From NCBI GenBank assembly GCA_021927905.1, contig BLLK01000020.1, positions 682,001 to 746,000 of the forward strand: a DNA stretch of 64,000 nucleotides, given 5' to 3'. Below, piece by piece: positions 1 through 8,871 of the stretch. The translations under genes were made by a program, and so were the position numbers. Origin of the DNA: Chaetoceros tenuissimus. Its lineage: Eukaryota > Bacillariophyta > Thalassiosirophyceae > Chaetocerotales > Chaetocerotaceae. A model generated the notes under the pieces. The model saw only the letters and a list, made by a program, of their open reading frames with translations. It ran no database searches and was not told the origin of the DNA. How positions within the stretch are numbered: position 1 is the stretch's first letter; the number at the start of each line of letters is the position of its first letter.

Positions 1-549
1 ATGAAGTTCGAGTGATAGTTGTTAGGTACAGAAAAGATTCACTACATTTTCTATCAAGGTGAAATAATGAGGGTCTGTTTTGTTTGATCAATGTGTGGCT
101 CATAATGGCCATACCGCTCTTACGTACGTAGCTAAAAAGAAGCGATTAGATCGTCAAAATGGATGAAAATAGCCGATGATTTTTTTCGAAATTTTCATCG
201 GATTTGAATCTCTGTCTTGTGGGATTTCCCATTCAAAAAATGGCGGTTTATGCAAAAGAATAATGAGAGTGCAAAATTTCAATTCGTGAAAAATAAAAAG
301 AATATTGTTCTTCGTAAATCAATAAGTTCCTGATTATAGTAGTAACTTTAAAAACACATATATTATATCTTTCGGCACAACCAGACACAATGGCTTAAGC
401 ATTTTATTCCCCAAGTCGCTTTAATGTACAGTCGATCTGGTGCGCAAAGTTTTAGAGTCCAGAGTAGACTCTTTGATTCATGAATGAAATTACAACAAAT
501 CATGTCAATCTCTTTCTGTCTATATAAGTAGTAAGACAAATCAAGAGGT
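1..549. other. AT-rich intergenic region
   Basis: No credible coding region is visible here. It contains an alternating ACGT run at 121-130. The right end is the 3' flank of the minus-strand gene that stops at 550. Nothing else is recognised. Confidence 0.5.
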
Positions 550-1947
550 TTATACATTTTCCTTGTCCCTTTCACAATATGAAACAAATCTCATTCTACC
601 CGGACTTGCCGCCATGGGACTATTTGGCATCAATACCTCCCGTCTCGCCATCCCCTGCGGCTTCTTATGTTCCACTGCAAATCCAAGTGCATGACCATGA
701 CCACTGACAGCCTGCTCTTCATGCAATCTAGCCCACAATCTCTGAAAGAAAACCTTTCTCGAACCATACTTTGGTCTCTCTTCAAATCTAGATCTCTGAT
801 ACTGTTTGGCAAGTTCATCCTTTTGTTCTTGTAGCTCTTTCAAAGCTCTGACACTATTCCGGATCTCCTTGGGTGCCTTTCGACATTTGTATGCAATATG
901 CTTGACAATGGTCTGAGAGGTGGTGGTCTGCGATAGACTTCGGAGAGTTTCAGGAAAGTATCTTCCAAAACCCGGTTCTCCCCCGCAATGTTTGCAGCAC
1001 ATGCCTTTGAATCCAATTTGACGAGTTTTGTAAGTTCCAATTCTATCAAGTGGTGTGACGTAACATGGTTTGAGTTGTGCAATACTCAAAAAGATGTAAT
1101 CTGGGATATATTGTCTATCGTTTGCATCTACAAGTTCAGATTCTCCCACGAATTGGGCAAGGACAGCAGGGTCATCTAGGTCAATTTCTACATTTTGTAG
1201 GTTAAGATTGGGTTGAATGTCCGTGTCTACTGGTGCAGGCTGAGGTTTCTTCTTTTTCTTGGACTTTTTAGCTTGCTTGAGTGGCGGCATGCTTTCGGAG
1301 ACGGTTGCTTTACTGAGTTCCTGTGAAGCTGCGTGAATCCCATTATTAGGACCGTTGCCATAGGTGTTGAAGTTAGAGCCTCCAGAAGGAAAGTAAGGAA
1401 AGCCCGGTGCCTGTGCAAAGGACGGTGGAATGGCCGAGTTCGCAGAGTGTCCAAGGTTTCTGTGGTACATGGGTCTATGATGCATGTTCAAGTGCGGGAA
1501 GTACGATACGGAGGGATGATACATGGCATTTGGACTGATGGATTCTTCCCTGTAGAGCGGCTCTGGGACAGTGAAGTTGTTGCTCATGAGGCTGCTACTG
1601 GAAGAGGTAAAGCTTGAAGTCTTGTTACTGTTCGAGGTACTGGCAGTGGTAGTGGTAGACATGCTATGAGAAGAGCTAGATGCCAAGATATCCGGTGTGC
1701 CATCGTCATCCTCTTTTGTGTCACTAGAGAGGGTACTTGAGTGAGTAGAGGAGCTCTTGCTGGCCGATACTACAGAGCTGTACTGATGAGCTGCTTGGTC
1801 TGGTGAAAGGAAGGACGGTGCAGGCTTGGTGTTACTGTGAACATTGGCGATAGGACTTCTATCATGTGTCATTGATGGAGAAGTTGAACTAACTTCTTTT
1901 AGCGACAGCAGAACAGATATGCAATCTTGCTCTTTGAGGCTCGCCAT
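550..1947 (-). CDS. CCKHCGG/GRYFP zinc-finger-like domain protein, probably nuclear
   Basis: This is a single-exon, 465-residue protein. The first half is low-complexity (Ser/Thr-rich to about residue 125, then Pro/Asn/His-rich). A basic patch KKSKKKKK follows near residue 225 and could be a nuclear localisation signal. The conserved-looking core lies at about residues 285-375: a GTYKTRQIGFKG lead, CCKHCGG near 317-323, GRYFP near 327-331, then a Ser/Thr-rich stretch (LRSLSQTTTSQTIVKH) and a paired YKCRKAP. Two Cys clusters plus His suggest a small zinc-binding fold. I recall this domain as frequent in diatom proteins of unknown function, but I cannot name a family. The ATG at 1947 opens the frame. 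A 515-bp region separates it from the divergent gene at 2463. A regulatory or DNA-associated role is inference only. Confidence 0.75.
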   Translation of the reverse strand: MASLKEQDCISVLLSLKEVSSTSPSMTHDRSPIANVHSNTKPAPSFLSPDQAAHQYSSVVSASKSSSTHSSTLSSDTKEDDDGTPDILASSSSHSMSTTTTASTSNSNKTSSFTSSSSSLMSNNFTVPEPLYREESISPNAMYHPSVSYFPHLNMHHRPMYHRNLGHSANSAIPPSFAQAPGFPYFPSGGSNFNTYGNGPNNGIHAASQELSKATVSESMPPLKQAKKSKKKKKPQPAPVDTDIQPNLNLQNVEIDLDDPAVLAQFVGESELVDANDRQYIPDYIFLSIAQLKPCYVTPLDRIGTYKTRQIGFKGMCCKHCGGEPGFGRYFPETLRSLSQTTTSQTIVKHIAYKCRKAPKEIRNSVRALKELQEQKDELAKQYQRSRFEERPKYGSRKVFFQRLWARLHEEQAVSGHGHALGFAVEHKKPQGMARREVLMPNSPMAASPGRMRFVSYCERDKENV

Positions 1948-2462
1948 GATGTGATCAAATCAGGTGCTTTCTAGGGTCTTGGTAGTGCTGAATAGATGAG
2001 AGTAGCTCGAAGGAATGTAACTTGAGTACTCTGATGTGTTAGGATATGTCTTCAAGAATAATGAGAGATGTGTGAATAATGATGGTAGGCAACTAGATGC
2101 TTTTTGCAGTTACAGTCCGTTGCTTGACAACGCGAAGCCTTTTATGTTTAGGCGATGCATAAGTCCGTTAGAAAAAGCGATTTAAACAACAGTCGTGTGG
2201 GCTGGGCTTAAGTAATCTACCGGGCTGTGTCTGAGTGAAATTTCAAACGGGAATTTTTGGTAAAAGATGTTTTATGGATGAACAGTTGTACCCCTTTGTG
2301 TTGAAAGGGTGTTGAAGGTTGAAGTTGTGATGGTGCCTGCACAGCCAGTCAAATAGAAATTTCGATACTTTTTCTCATTCATTTCATTATGTAACCAATC
2401 TATTTCCAAAACTATCTACACTTGCAAATCACAAACCCACCACAACATTTATACCCTATATA
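1948..2462. promoter_or_regulatory. Divergent promoter region
   Basis: This 515-bp spacer lies between two divergently transcribed genes and must hold both 5' flanks. A TATA-like stretch (ccctatataatgg) abuts the ATG at 2463 on the plus strand. No other element is recognised. Confidence 0.4.
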
Positions 2463-3065
2463 ATGGCAAAAAAGACAACTGGAAGGAAAAAGCGAAAAAT
2501 CGCAAAGCACATTTTACGCTCTGCGGGAAGAAAAAAAGCTGAAGAAGCAAAAGCAGCTGGAGAACAATCTACTACCAAAATTAACAAAAAGAAGAAATCA
2601 CTGTTGCATGCTAAAATTAAGGATCCAAAAGAGGCACATGAATATCTTTCAAATTGGAAACATGATTCAGCCAATTGGAAATTTAATAAAAACACACAAT
2701 CATGGTTGTGTAGGCACATGTACGATGTGGACAAAGTGCCAAAGGCGGTGTTTTCCTTGTTGATGGAATATATTGAAGGTCTCAAGGGATTTACTAGGGA
2801 TTGGGTCAATGAAGATGCTGTCAGACGTGTATTAAGGTATAAAGCATGGGAAAAGAAACAGAGTAATGATGGCGATGACAACGATGATGGTAGTGAGGAA
2901 GATACAAATAAAGAAGATGATGAAGAGAAAAAAGAAGATGACGCTCGATTCGCAGCTTTGGATGATCACGATAAGAGAAAGGAATATAAAAGATCTCGGC
3001 AAGTAGTTCAAGCTATTAAAAAGGCTATTGAAGCAGAACAACAGGAAGCAGAGGATGATGAATAG
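2463..3065 (+). CDS. WKF-domain protein (C7orf50-like), probably nucleolar
   Basis: This 200-residue single-exon protein has a strongly basic N-terminus (residues 1-50, many Lys/Arg) suited to nuclear or nucleolar import. The WKF domain spans about residues 57-124: YLSNWKHDSANWKFNKNTQ with the WKF tripeptide at 72-74, followed by SWLCRHMYDVDKVPKAVFS and LLMEYIEGLKGFTRDW. This matches the order of conserved positions in the WKF family (formerly DUF2373), whose human member is C7orf50. Members of the family are linked to the nucleolus and ribosome biogenesis, but their molecular activity is not defined. An acidic Asp/Glu-rich tail (about 134-160) and a basic helical C-terminus follow. The start is the first ATG after a TATA-like sequence. 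Confidence 0.85.
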   Translation: MAKKTTGRKKRKIAKHILRSAGRKKAEEAKAAGEQSTTKINKKKKSLLHAKIKDPKEAHEYLSNWKHDSANWKFNKNTQSWLCRHMYDVDKVPKAVFSLLMEYIEGLKGFTRDWVNEDAVRRVLRYKAWEKKQSNDGDDNDDGSEEDTNKEDDEEKKEDDARFAALDDHDKRKEYKRSRQVVQAIKKAIEAEQQEAEDDE

Positions 3066-3356
3066 GGTGCTCATAGCTAGAAATGATGATATTACAAGTT
3101 GTTTTCGAGAAATTGGACCTCCTTGTATTTCTACGGTGAAGTATGGAATACATGAACATGGAGGGAAACGAAGAGTTGAGAATTTATAGAATCATCGAGA
3201 TGCTGCTATATTTACACTACCTTCGCGTTGTCGATAATTTGAGTGAAATGTCCAAAGATCAAATACACTACCTTTAGTATCATACAAAAGAAAATTCAAT
3301 CACAACAATAATCACACCCATCTATGGTCTTTTGTGCAGTAATCAATTTTATACAA

Positions 3357-4776
3357 TTATGTGATTGTATGTCTACGAGTACGTCTAAATGGTTGGGATT
3401 CAGTAGGCTTGAATCCAGCTTCCACATCATTGACATCAGGCATATCCTCATCATTGTCTACATTCCCATCTTCTTGAACTGGAGGCAGTGGACTTCCCCT
3501 CAATGGAGATAATGATGATGCAGTCTCTGACTCTTGTTGATTTTCAACAGTACTTACTTCATCTTCCTTTGGCAAATCTTCACGTTTGACAAATCTCCCC
3601 TTGACTCTCTTTCTTCTGTCTGCTAGATTCTTTCTACAATTGTAGCGAATCTTTTTCTTCCATGTTCTTCTTGTTCTTTTGCTATTGAATTTCGCAATGA
3701 TTGCTGCTCTTTCAGCAGGTGTATATATTCCAATTCTTCCATTTTTATTGTAAACCTAGATGGAGAAAGTGACGAATGTCAGTAATGCATCAAAAAAATA
3801 TATTTTGCAAGGGTATAAAAATATATATAAAATATAGAATCTAAGAACGCACCTCCTTGTATTTATCCAACGAATGTGGATATGCCATGACACCTTTTTC
3901 CAGTCCATGTTCCGTATTATTCAAATCATCCAACAATTTCGCCCTTGCACGTCTCAACAACTCTTCTGGTTCCAAATCAGCCTCGACAATTTCTTCTTCT
4001 TCTGAAACATCCTGTTCCTCCTCCACAACAACCTTTTTCTTTCGTGACCTCTTTGGCTTTTCTTCCACTATTTCCTCAGATGATTCATTTTCTAAATCTT
4101 GTTCATCCTCTTCTTCAATGACATGATGACTCAACCTCAAGGAGGGAGAGCCATAAATGCTAAAATCAGTTTTACCCCTCGAAGACAAAGATCGATCATT
4201 GCAAACTTTGGAAACTTGCTGTAATTCTCTCGATAGAAATGATTTGAATTTGTACGTATCCCATTTTTCCATTCCTTCGGGGTTAGATGCCGATCTCATT
4301 CTTCGGACTGTGTTACGAGGTGGGGGTGGTGGCATAGTTTGTGCATCGTTGTTGGTTAGGTTGTAATTTGTATGATTGCAGAATGTCCATGGGAGATCTG
4401 ATGTCGATGAAGATTCTTGGAATTGAGACGATGCAAGACTTGCAAGTGCGTCGAGTGCACTGGTTTTACTAGTATTAGAAGAGGTAGTAGCAGTGTTGGC
4501 AGTGGAAGGGGTGTCATTGTCGGTCGTGTATGAAGATGTACCGATGCTGAATCCATGTGTGACTCCATCTTCTGGTGAGGAGCTGAGTGATGCAGGAGGA
4601 GAGGAAGCAGATGATACATCTGTGGATCCCAGAGTCGGAGATACGGATGCTGACTTGGATGAAGAAGCGAATTGCTTCAGGAGGACGAGATCTGAAGTTG
4701 TCACGGCAGAGGTGTGACTCTGGTCGTCACTCTGTTTATGTGTCTCGAGGATTGGAACAAAAGATGCAGTTGCCAT
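3357..4776 (-). CDS. CCT-domain transcriptional regulator, two exons
   Basis: Exon 1 runs 4776-3853 and exon 2 runs 3755-3357. The 97-bp intron (3756-3852) has a gtgcgt donor and a ctttctccatctag acceptor and is phase 0. The spliced protein is 440 residues. Exon 1 encodes a Ser/Thr-rich N-terminus, a MPPPPPRN segment, and acidic and basic blocks. Exon 2 opens with a complete CCT motif at about residues 322-365, including AKFNSKRTRRTWKKKIRY and NCRKNLADRRKRVKGRFVK. That motif is the signature of the plant CONSTANS/CO-like/TOC1 DNA-associated domain and contains its own nuclear localisation signal. No B-box or response-regulator receiver domain is visible, so this is a stand-alone CCT protein. 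Without splicing, exon 1 would end after three extra residues and lose the motif. Role in transcription is inferred from the family; target processes are unknown. Confidence 0.9.
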
Positions 4777-5269
4777 CTTGTTCTTGCTAGCTTGTGATGG
4801 TATAGATATGTATAAGGTGAACTCTTTGTCTAGTATATGTTGTGAGTAAGGCTTTATTCTTTACCCTTGTTCGAATGAATGAATGCTTCAATTAGATCGT
4901 AATACGAGAATTTGGGCTTCAAGCAGGGGAAGTAATGAAAGCGTTCTCCCAACCACTGGAAAGACGTGCGGTTGAAGTTCGAGCAAAAGCCAATCAAAAT
5001 CAAGTGTTGCAAGTAGCGACGTCAGTCGGCGCGGAAAAATTGAGGTGCTTTAGCTTAAAAGATAAGCAGGTTATGAGTTTTATATTGGGAGAAGGGACAT
5101 TTCACTTTTTTGTCTTTGAATGGCAGAGCTGCTGCTTCTTCTTTTGGTGTGATGTGGGACGCGTGTCAAAACATGCCGAGCATGCTGTGAGAGACACCAG
5201 AAGAAACAATGACAATGATTGAAATATCAATTCAGCAATGAATACTTAAAATATCAAAAATACTTTAAT
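4777..5269. other. Intergenic region upstream of the CCT gene
   Basis: This region lies between the start of the CCT gene and the stop of DPH2, both on the minus strand. An open frame at 4935-5222 on the plus strand has biased composition and no recognisable domain, so I did not call it. The region should contain the CCT promoter. Confidence 0.4.
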
Positions 5270-7174
5270 TTATTTGCCATAGTCAGACGCTATACCAGTT
5301 TGACCTTCAATAGCAGCCTTTGCTTCATCCTTTCCAATGTTAGCTTCAAGACCTTTATATTCTCTTTGTTTCCAAAATTCAGCAGCTTCACTTTTATATT
5401 CTGTTACTTGGCCTTGGCCTGGCATGGATGAGTAGTCATTACTTGTACTAGAAGCTTTTTGTTGTGACTTTGTTTTGGGTTTGGAAACATAGGTTCCTGA
5501 AATTACTGAAAAATATGGTTCATCATCGTCATCACTATCATCATTTTCAGATTCTTCTTCAGCTTCGTCATGTTTGTCTTGATTTTCTTCATCATTCATA
5601 TCCTGGGAACCATTATTCTTCTCTTGATCATTCTTGTATTGCTTCTCTTCGACGTACCCTTGCAAGAAATCATCAAAGTCAGTATTGCAAGAACCAGCTC
5701 CATCCCAATCCTTCTCGCCTAATGCAATCTCCAATTCAGTAGGAGTAATTATTGGTAAATGATAATCACGTTCATCCTTCAACACGGAAGTTTCACCACA
5801 TGCTACCAATACAAAACATTCCACTTCGGCAAAGTTAGCTAGTTTTGCTACATTGATTTTTCCAACGACAAATGTATAACTTATACGGCCAGATTCTTCA
5901 ATCTTTTGACGTACAGAAGATACTACACTACGGAATCGATCTTGAGAGAGGGTACCTACTAGGATACCTATGATATTTGCCATTTTTGCCTTTTGAGTGA
6001 GATAAAATCTACGATTGAGATATCTGGAGATACCTACGATAGACATTGGATCGGTAGTAAGTTGTTCTGTGTCGGGATTGTAGGACCAACATGCGAGAGT
6101 CTGCGAGTCAGTAGAAGAACTTTTCAATAATGTGTTTTGAAATTGTCTACTTTTGGAGTTTCCTGAATCGTCACCAATGAATATTAGAATATATTTTGTC
6201 AAGTCGTTGTGAGTTGATGGTAGAATAACTTGTAAGCCACCAAAGGAATGAGCATTGGGATCTTGTTCTTTTGGTTCTGCTTCCTTTGTTATGGATGCAT
6301 AATCTTTTTCATTCACTTTGCAACATGAATCTTTATTCTGGTCATTGCAACATGTATCTGATTCCTCCTGCTGTTCATTATCATTGCAACATGTATCCTT
6401 TGTACCATCATTGCATGTTGATCCACAACACGATGTAGCTTGAATCATTCGTCTCTTGTTTTCATCGCAACCCTCTGATTTTGGAACAGAACCAACCATT
6501 GCATTTACAACATCATTCTGTGCCAACGATTGAGCAAGAGATGAAATATTATTTTGATATCTCCGTTCACAAACAAGAATAATACCATCCATAGCATCTC
6601 TATGATTCTCAATCTCTTGTAAAATCTTTTCTTTTGCAATATCCACCCCTGGCCATTCCTGTACTCCAAAGCTATAAATCACGGGTAGAGAATCTGACAC
6701 ACTTAAACATGCATGTTGACCAAAGTGTACAATCACATCTGCATTCAGGTGCAACGCACCGATTTCATCTGGACAACATGATGCGTAGGTTGTATCACCT
6801 AATACGAAAACAAGAGGGATGCGTTTTTCATCTTTACTTTGTACTTGATTGGAAATTGTTTCATCAAGCATCCATGCTACTTGTGCCGAGTCGCTTAGTA
6901 ATTCATCTGGAAATTGCAATGCAACTTTGACAAGAAAATCTGAATCTTGATTGATGGATGGTATAATGTTACTCATAATTTCATTTGATATCCTATCGAT
7001 CTCATAATAGATTTCAAGTGGAGTTGACCCTCTTGGATTTATTTCAAGTATAAGATCTTGTGCTGATTTTTTATTTGAAGCCGATGAGGACGAGGAAGGG
7101 TCGATGGAAGACTGGTTTTCCATCATGATGCGTGACCCATCGTCAAAATGTAATTGAGGTGGTGCATTGGACAT
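5270..7174 (-). CDS. DPH2: Diphthamide biosynthesis protein 2 (DPH2)
   Basis: The 634-residue product belongs to the DPH1/DPH2 family. These act as a cytosolic DPH1-DPH2 heterodimer carrying [4Fe-4S] clusters and transfer the 3-amino-3-carboxypropyl group of SAM to a histidine of elongation factor 2. Diagnostic stretches are VALQFPDELL (about 84-93), GDTTYASCCPDEIGALHLNA (126-145), ADVIVHFGQHACL, YSFG, and late in the protein FVLVACGETSVL (about 460). The candidate cluster cysteines are C133/C134 and the Cys of VACGE. The protein is longer than is usual for DPH2. Part of the excess is an insertion at about 249-286 with four Cys-Cys pairs spaced 9-13 residues apart, and another part is an acidic segment near 530-570. 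DPH2 rather than DPH1 is preferred because of the overall pattern, with moderate certainty. It is divergent from the deaminase gene at 7533. Confidence 0.88.
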   Translation of the reverse strand: MSNAPPQLHFDDGSRIMMENQSSIDPSSSSSASNKKSAQDLILEINPRGSTPLEIYYEIDRISNEIMSNIIPSINQDSDFLVKVALQFPDELLSDSAQVAWMLDETISNQVQSKDEKRIPLVFVLGDTTYASCCPDEIGALHLNADVIVHFGQHACLSVSDSLPVIYSFGVQEWPGVDIAKEKILQEIENHRDAMDGIILVCERRYQNNISSLAQSLAQNDVVNAMVGSVPKSEGCDENKRRMIQATSCCGSTCNDGTKDTCCNDNEQQEESDTCCNDQNKDSCCKVNEKDYASITKEAEPKEQDPNAHSFGGLQVILPSTHNDLTKYILIFIGDDSGNSKSRQFQNTLLKSSSTDSQTLACWSYNPDTEQLTTDPMSIVGISRYLNRRFYLTQKAKMANIIGILVGTLSQDRFRSVVSSVRQKIEESGRISYTFVVGKINVAKLANFAEVECFVLVACGETSVLKDERDYHLPIITPTELEIALGEKDWDGAGSCNTDFDDFLQGYVEEKQYKNDQEKNNGSQDMNDEENQDKHDEAEEESENDDSDDDDEPYFSVISGTYVSKPKTKSQQKASSTSNDYSSMPGQGQVTEYKSEAAEFWKQREYKGLEANIGKDEAKAAIEGQTGIASDYGK

Positions 7175-7532
7175 GTTGTTTATATATCAATAAGTTAAAT
7201 GTTTATTTGGAATATGGAATGGAATAGCTTGTAAAACGAAGTGATGGTTGTACGAATAACAGAAAAGTAATCCTTGTTGCAAAAATGAGTGGCCACAAAC
7301 GACTTCTTTTCATCCTCCTCGTACGTAATGATCATACTGACAAAACATGTTGAAAGATACATGGATGAGGTGTCAACAAGAGGTCAAAAACATGCAACAA
7401 AAGTTCAAGAATATTGTAGGTACGTCCATCTCTTCCTGTGTTTTCAATGCTTGACACTATACCACAGTGCCTGTATAGAAGACGACACTGGATACATACA
7501 TAATACAACTCTATCAAGCCATTAGTTCAAAC
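7175..7532. promoter_or_regulatory. Divergent promoter region, DPH2 / ADAL
   Basis: This 358-bp spacer separates two divergent genes, so it should hold both promoters. The open frames seen in it are not supported by ATG starts or domains. No specific binding site can be assigned. Confidence 0.4.
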
Positions 7533-8846
7533 ATGTCTGCCCTTTCCTCGACCAGTCAAAGATATGAAGATCTAAAAGCACAAATTGAACAGAAATCTTT
7601 CACCAAAGAGTCCATGACAAAGTTTATTCAACAATTGCCGAAAATTGAACTCCACGCTCATCTAAATGGATGTATCCGAGAAAGCACACTAGCTTCTCTT
7701 GCATCTGAGCGAAATGTGAAGCTATCTTCTCTTTTACATGATTTGCAACAAGAGACACACTTTACAGAAGAAGAAAAGATGAATGAAAGCCCACAGGAAA
7801 AAGTAAACAAAAAACGACGATCTTTATTGGAATGCTTTGAGATTTTCACTGAAATCGGTTTATGTGTTACAGATCTTGTAGCTTTGAAACAGATTTGTAT
7901 TGAGGCTCTTGAAGATTTCGCAAAACAGGGAGTTGTCTACTTGGAGCTTCGATCGACACCCAAAGTATTATTAGATACCATGTATGGGACCAAAGCTACA
8001 AAGAAAGATTATATTGATACAATTCTCAAATGTATGGCTGACTTTGAAGAGCAAGATCAGGAGCGGTACAAGAGGGAGATGGAAGATGTGAAACAGAATG
8101 CTAATGCTTCATCGCAGTCTTTACCTAGATTGCCCATGACTTGTCGCTACATTGTTTCCATCAACAGAGCAGAATCTTTTGAAGTCGCTCAAGAACACAC
8201 TCAACTCGCTATGGAATATGCAAAAAAGAGTAAATATGTGGTGGGGCTGGATTTGAGTGGTAGTCCGCTCAAGAATTCATTTACTGAATTAGAACCATGC
8301 TTTCGTATGGCGAAAGATGCAGGATTGAAAACTAGTATTCACTGTGGAGAAATACCATGCGAAAAAGGTGTAGACAATGAAACGGATGATGCATTGATAG
8401 AATTTTCATACAGAGATACAAAGAAGATTCTTGACTTTGAACCTGATCGACTTGGGCATGCTTTATTATTTACAGATGAAATGTATGAAGCTTTGGAGCG
8501 AGGCAAAAAGATTCCAATTGAATGCTGTCCTACTAGCAATGTCATGACTTTGGAATTAGCTACACATTACGAAGGAGACCTTGTACATGGATTGAGACGG
8601 CATCCTAGACTTTCAAAGTGGCTTGAGAATGATTATCCGTGCTCCATCAATACTGACGATCCCGGAATCTTCAACACTGATTCGAGTCTAGAGTTTTTAC
8701 TATTGGTGGATGCATTTGGATTTCAAAATCCAGCAAGAATTGTGAGCATAGTTATGGATTCTATTGACCACGCTTTTGAATCTGATGACTTCAAGGCAAA
8801 GATGACGGGTTTGGTAACGAGCAAAATAAATGGTATACTATATTGA
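7533..8846 (+). CDS. ADAL: Adenosine deaminase-like protein (N6-methyl-AMP deaminase, ADAL/MAPDA type)
   Basis: This 437-residue single-exon enzyme is in the metal-dependent adenosine/AMP deaminase superfamily. Visible landmarks in order are LPKIELHAHLNGCIRE (metal ligands H41 and H43), DLSGSPLKN, IHCGEIP near 269-275 (metal-ligand His and catalytic Glu), DRLGHALLF near 305-312, IECCPTSNVMT, and NTDDPGIFNTD near 372-382 (paired Asp). HAHLNG, as opposed to the HVHLDG of classical adenosine deaminase, fits the ADAL/MAPDA group, whose members hydrolyse N6-methyl-AMP to IMP during turnover of methylated RNA. Classical adenosine deaminase activity cannot be excluded from sequence alone. An insertion of charged residues at about 78-90 is unusual. 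It is convergent with the ORC1-like gene, with a gap of only 25 bp. Confidence 0.9.
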   Translation: MSALSSTSQRYEDLKAQIEQKSFTKESMTKFIQQLPKIELHAHLNGCIRESTLASLASERNVKLSSLLHDLQQETHFTEEEKMNESPQEKVNKKRRSLLECFEIFTEIGLCVTDLVALKQICIEALEDFAKQGVVYLELRSTPKVLLDTMYGTKATKKDYIDTILKCMADFEEQDQERYKREMEDVKQNANASSQSLPRLPMTCRYIVSINRAESFEVAQEHTQLAMEYAKKSKYVVGLDLSGSPLKNSFTELEPCFRMAKDAGLKTSIHCGEIPCEKGVDNETDDALIEFSYRDTKKILDFEPDRLGHALLFTDEMYEALERGKKIPIECCPTSNVMTLELATHYEGDLVHGLRRHPRLSKWLENDYPCSINTDDPGIFNTDSSLEFLLLVDAFGFQNPARIVSIVMDSIDHAFESDDFKAKMTGLVTSKINGILY

Positions 8847-8871
8847 TCTCATAACGTATTACTAATTAAAA

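Noticed and set aside
4935-5222. 95-codon plus-strand open frame with ATG
   Set aside because: Its composition is erratic, with a Cys/Phe run and no domain; it lies in the promoter side of the CCT gene and has no sign of splicing.
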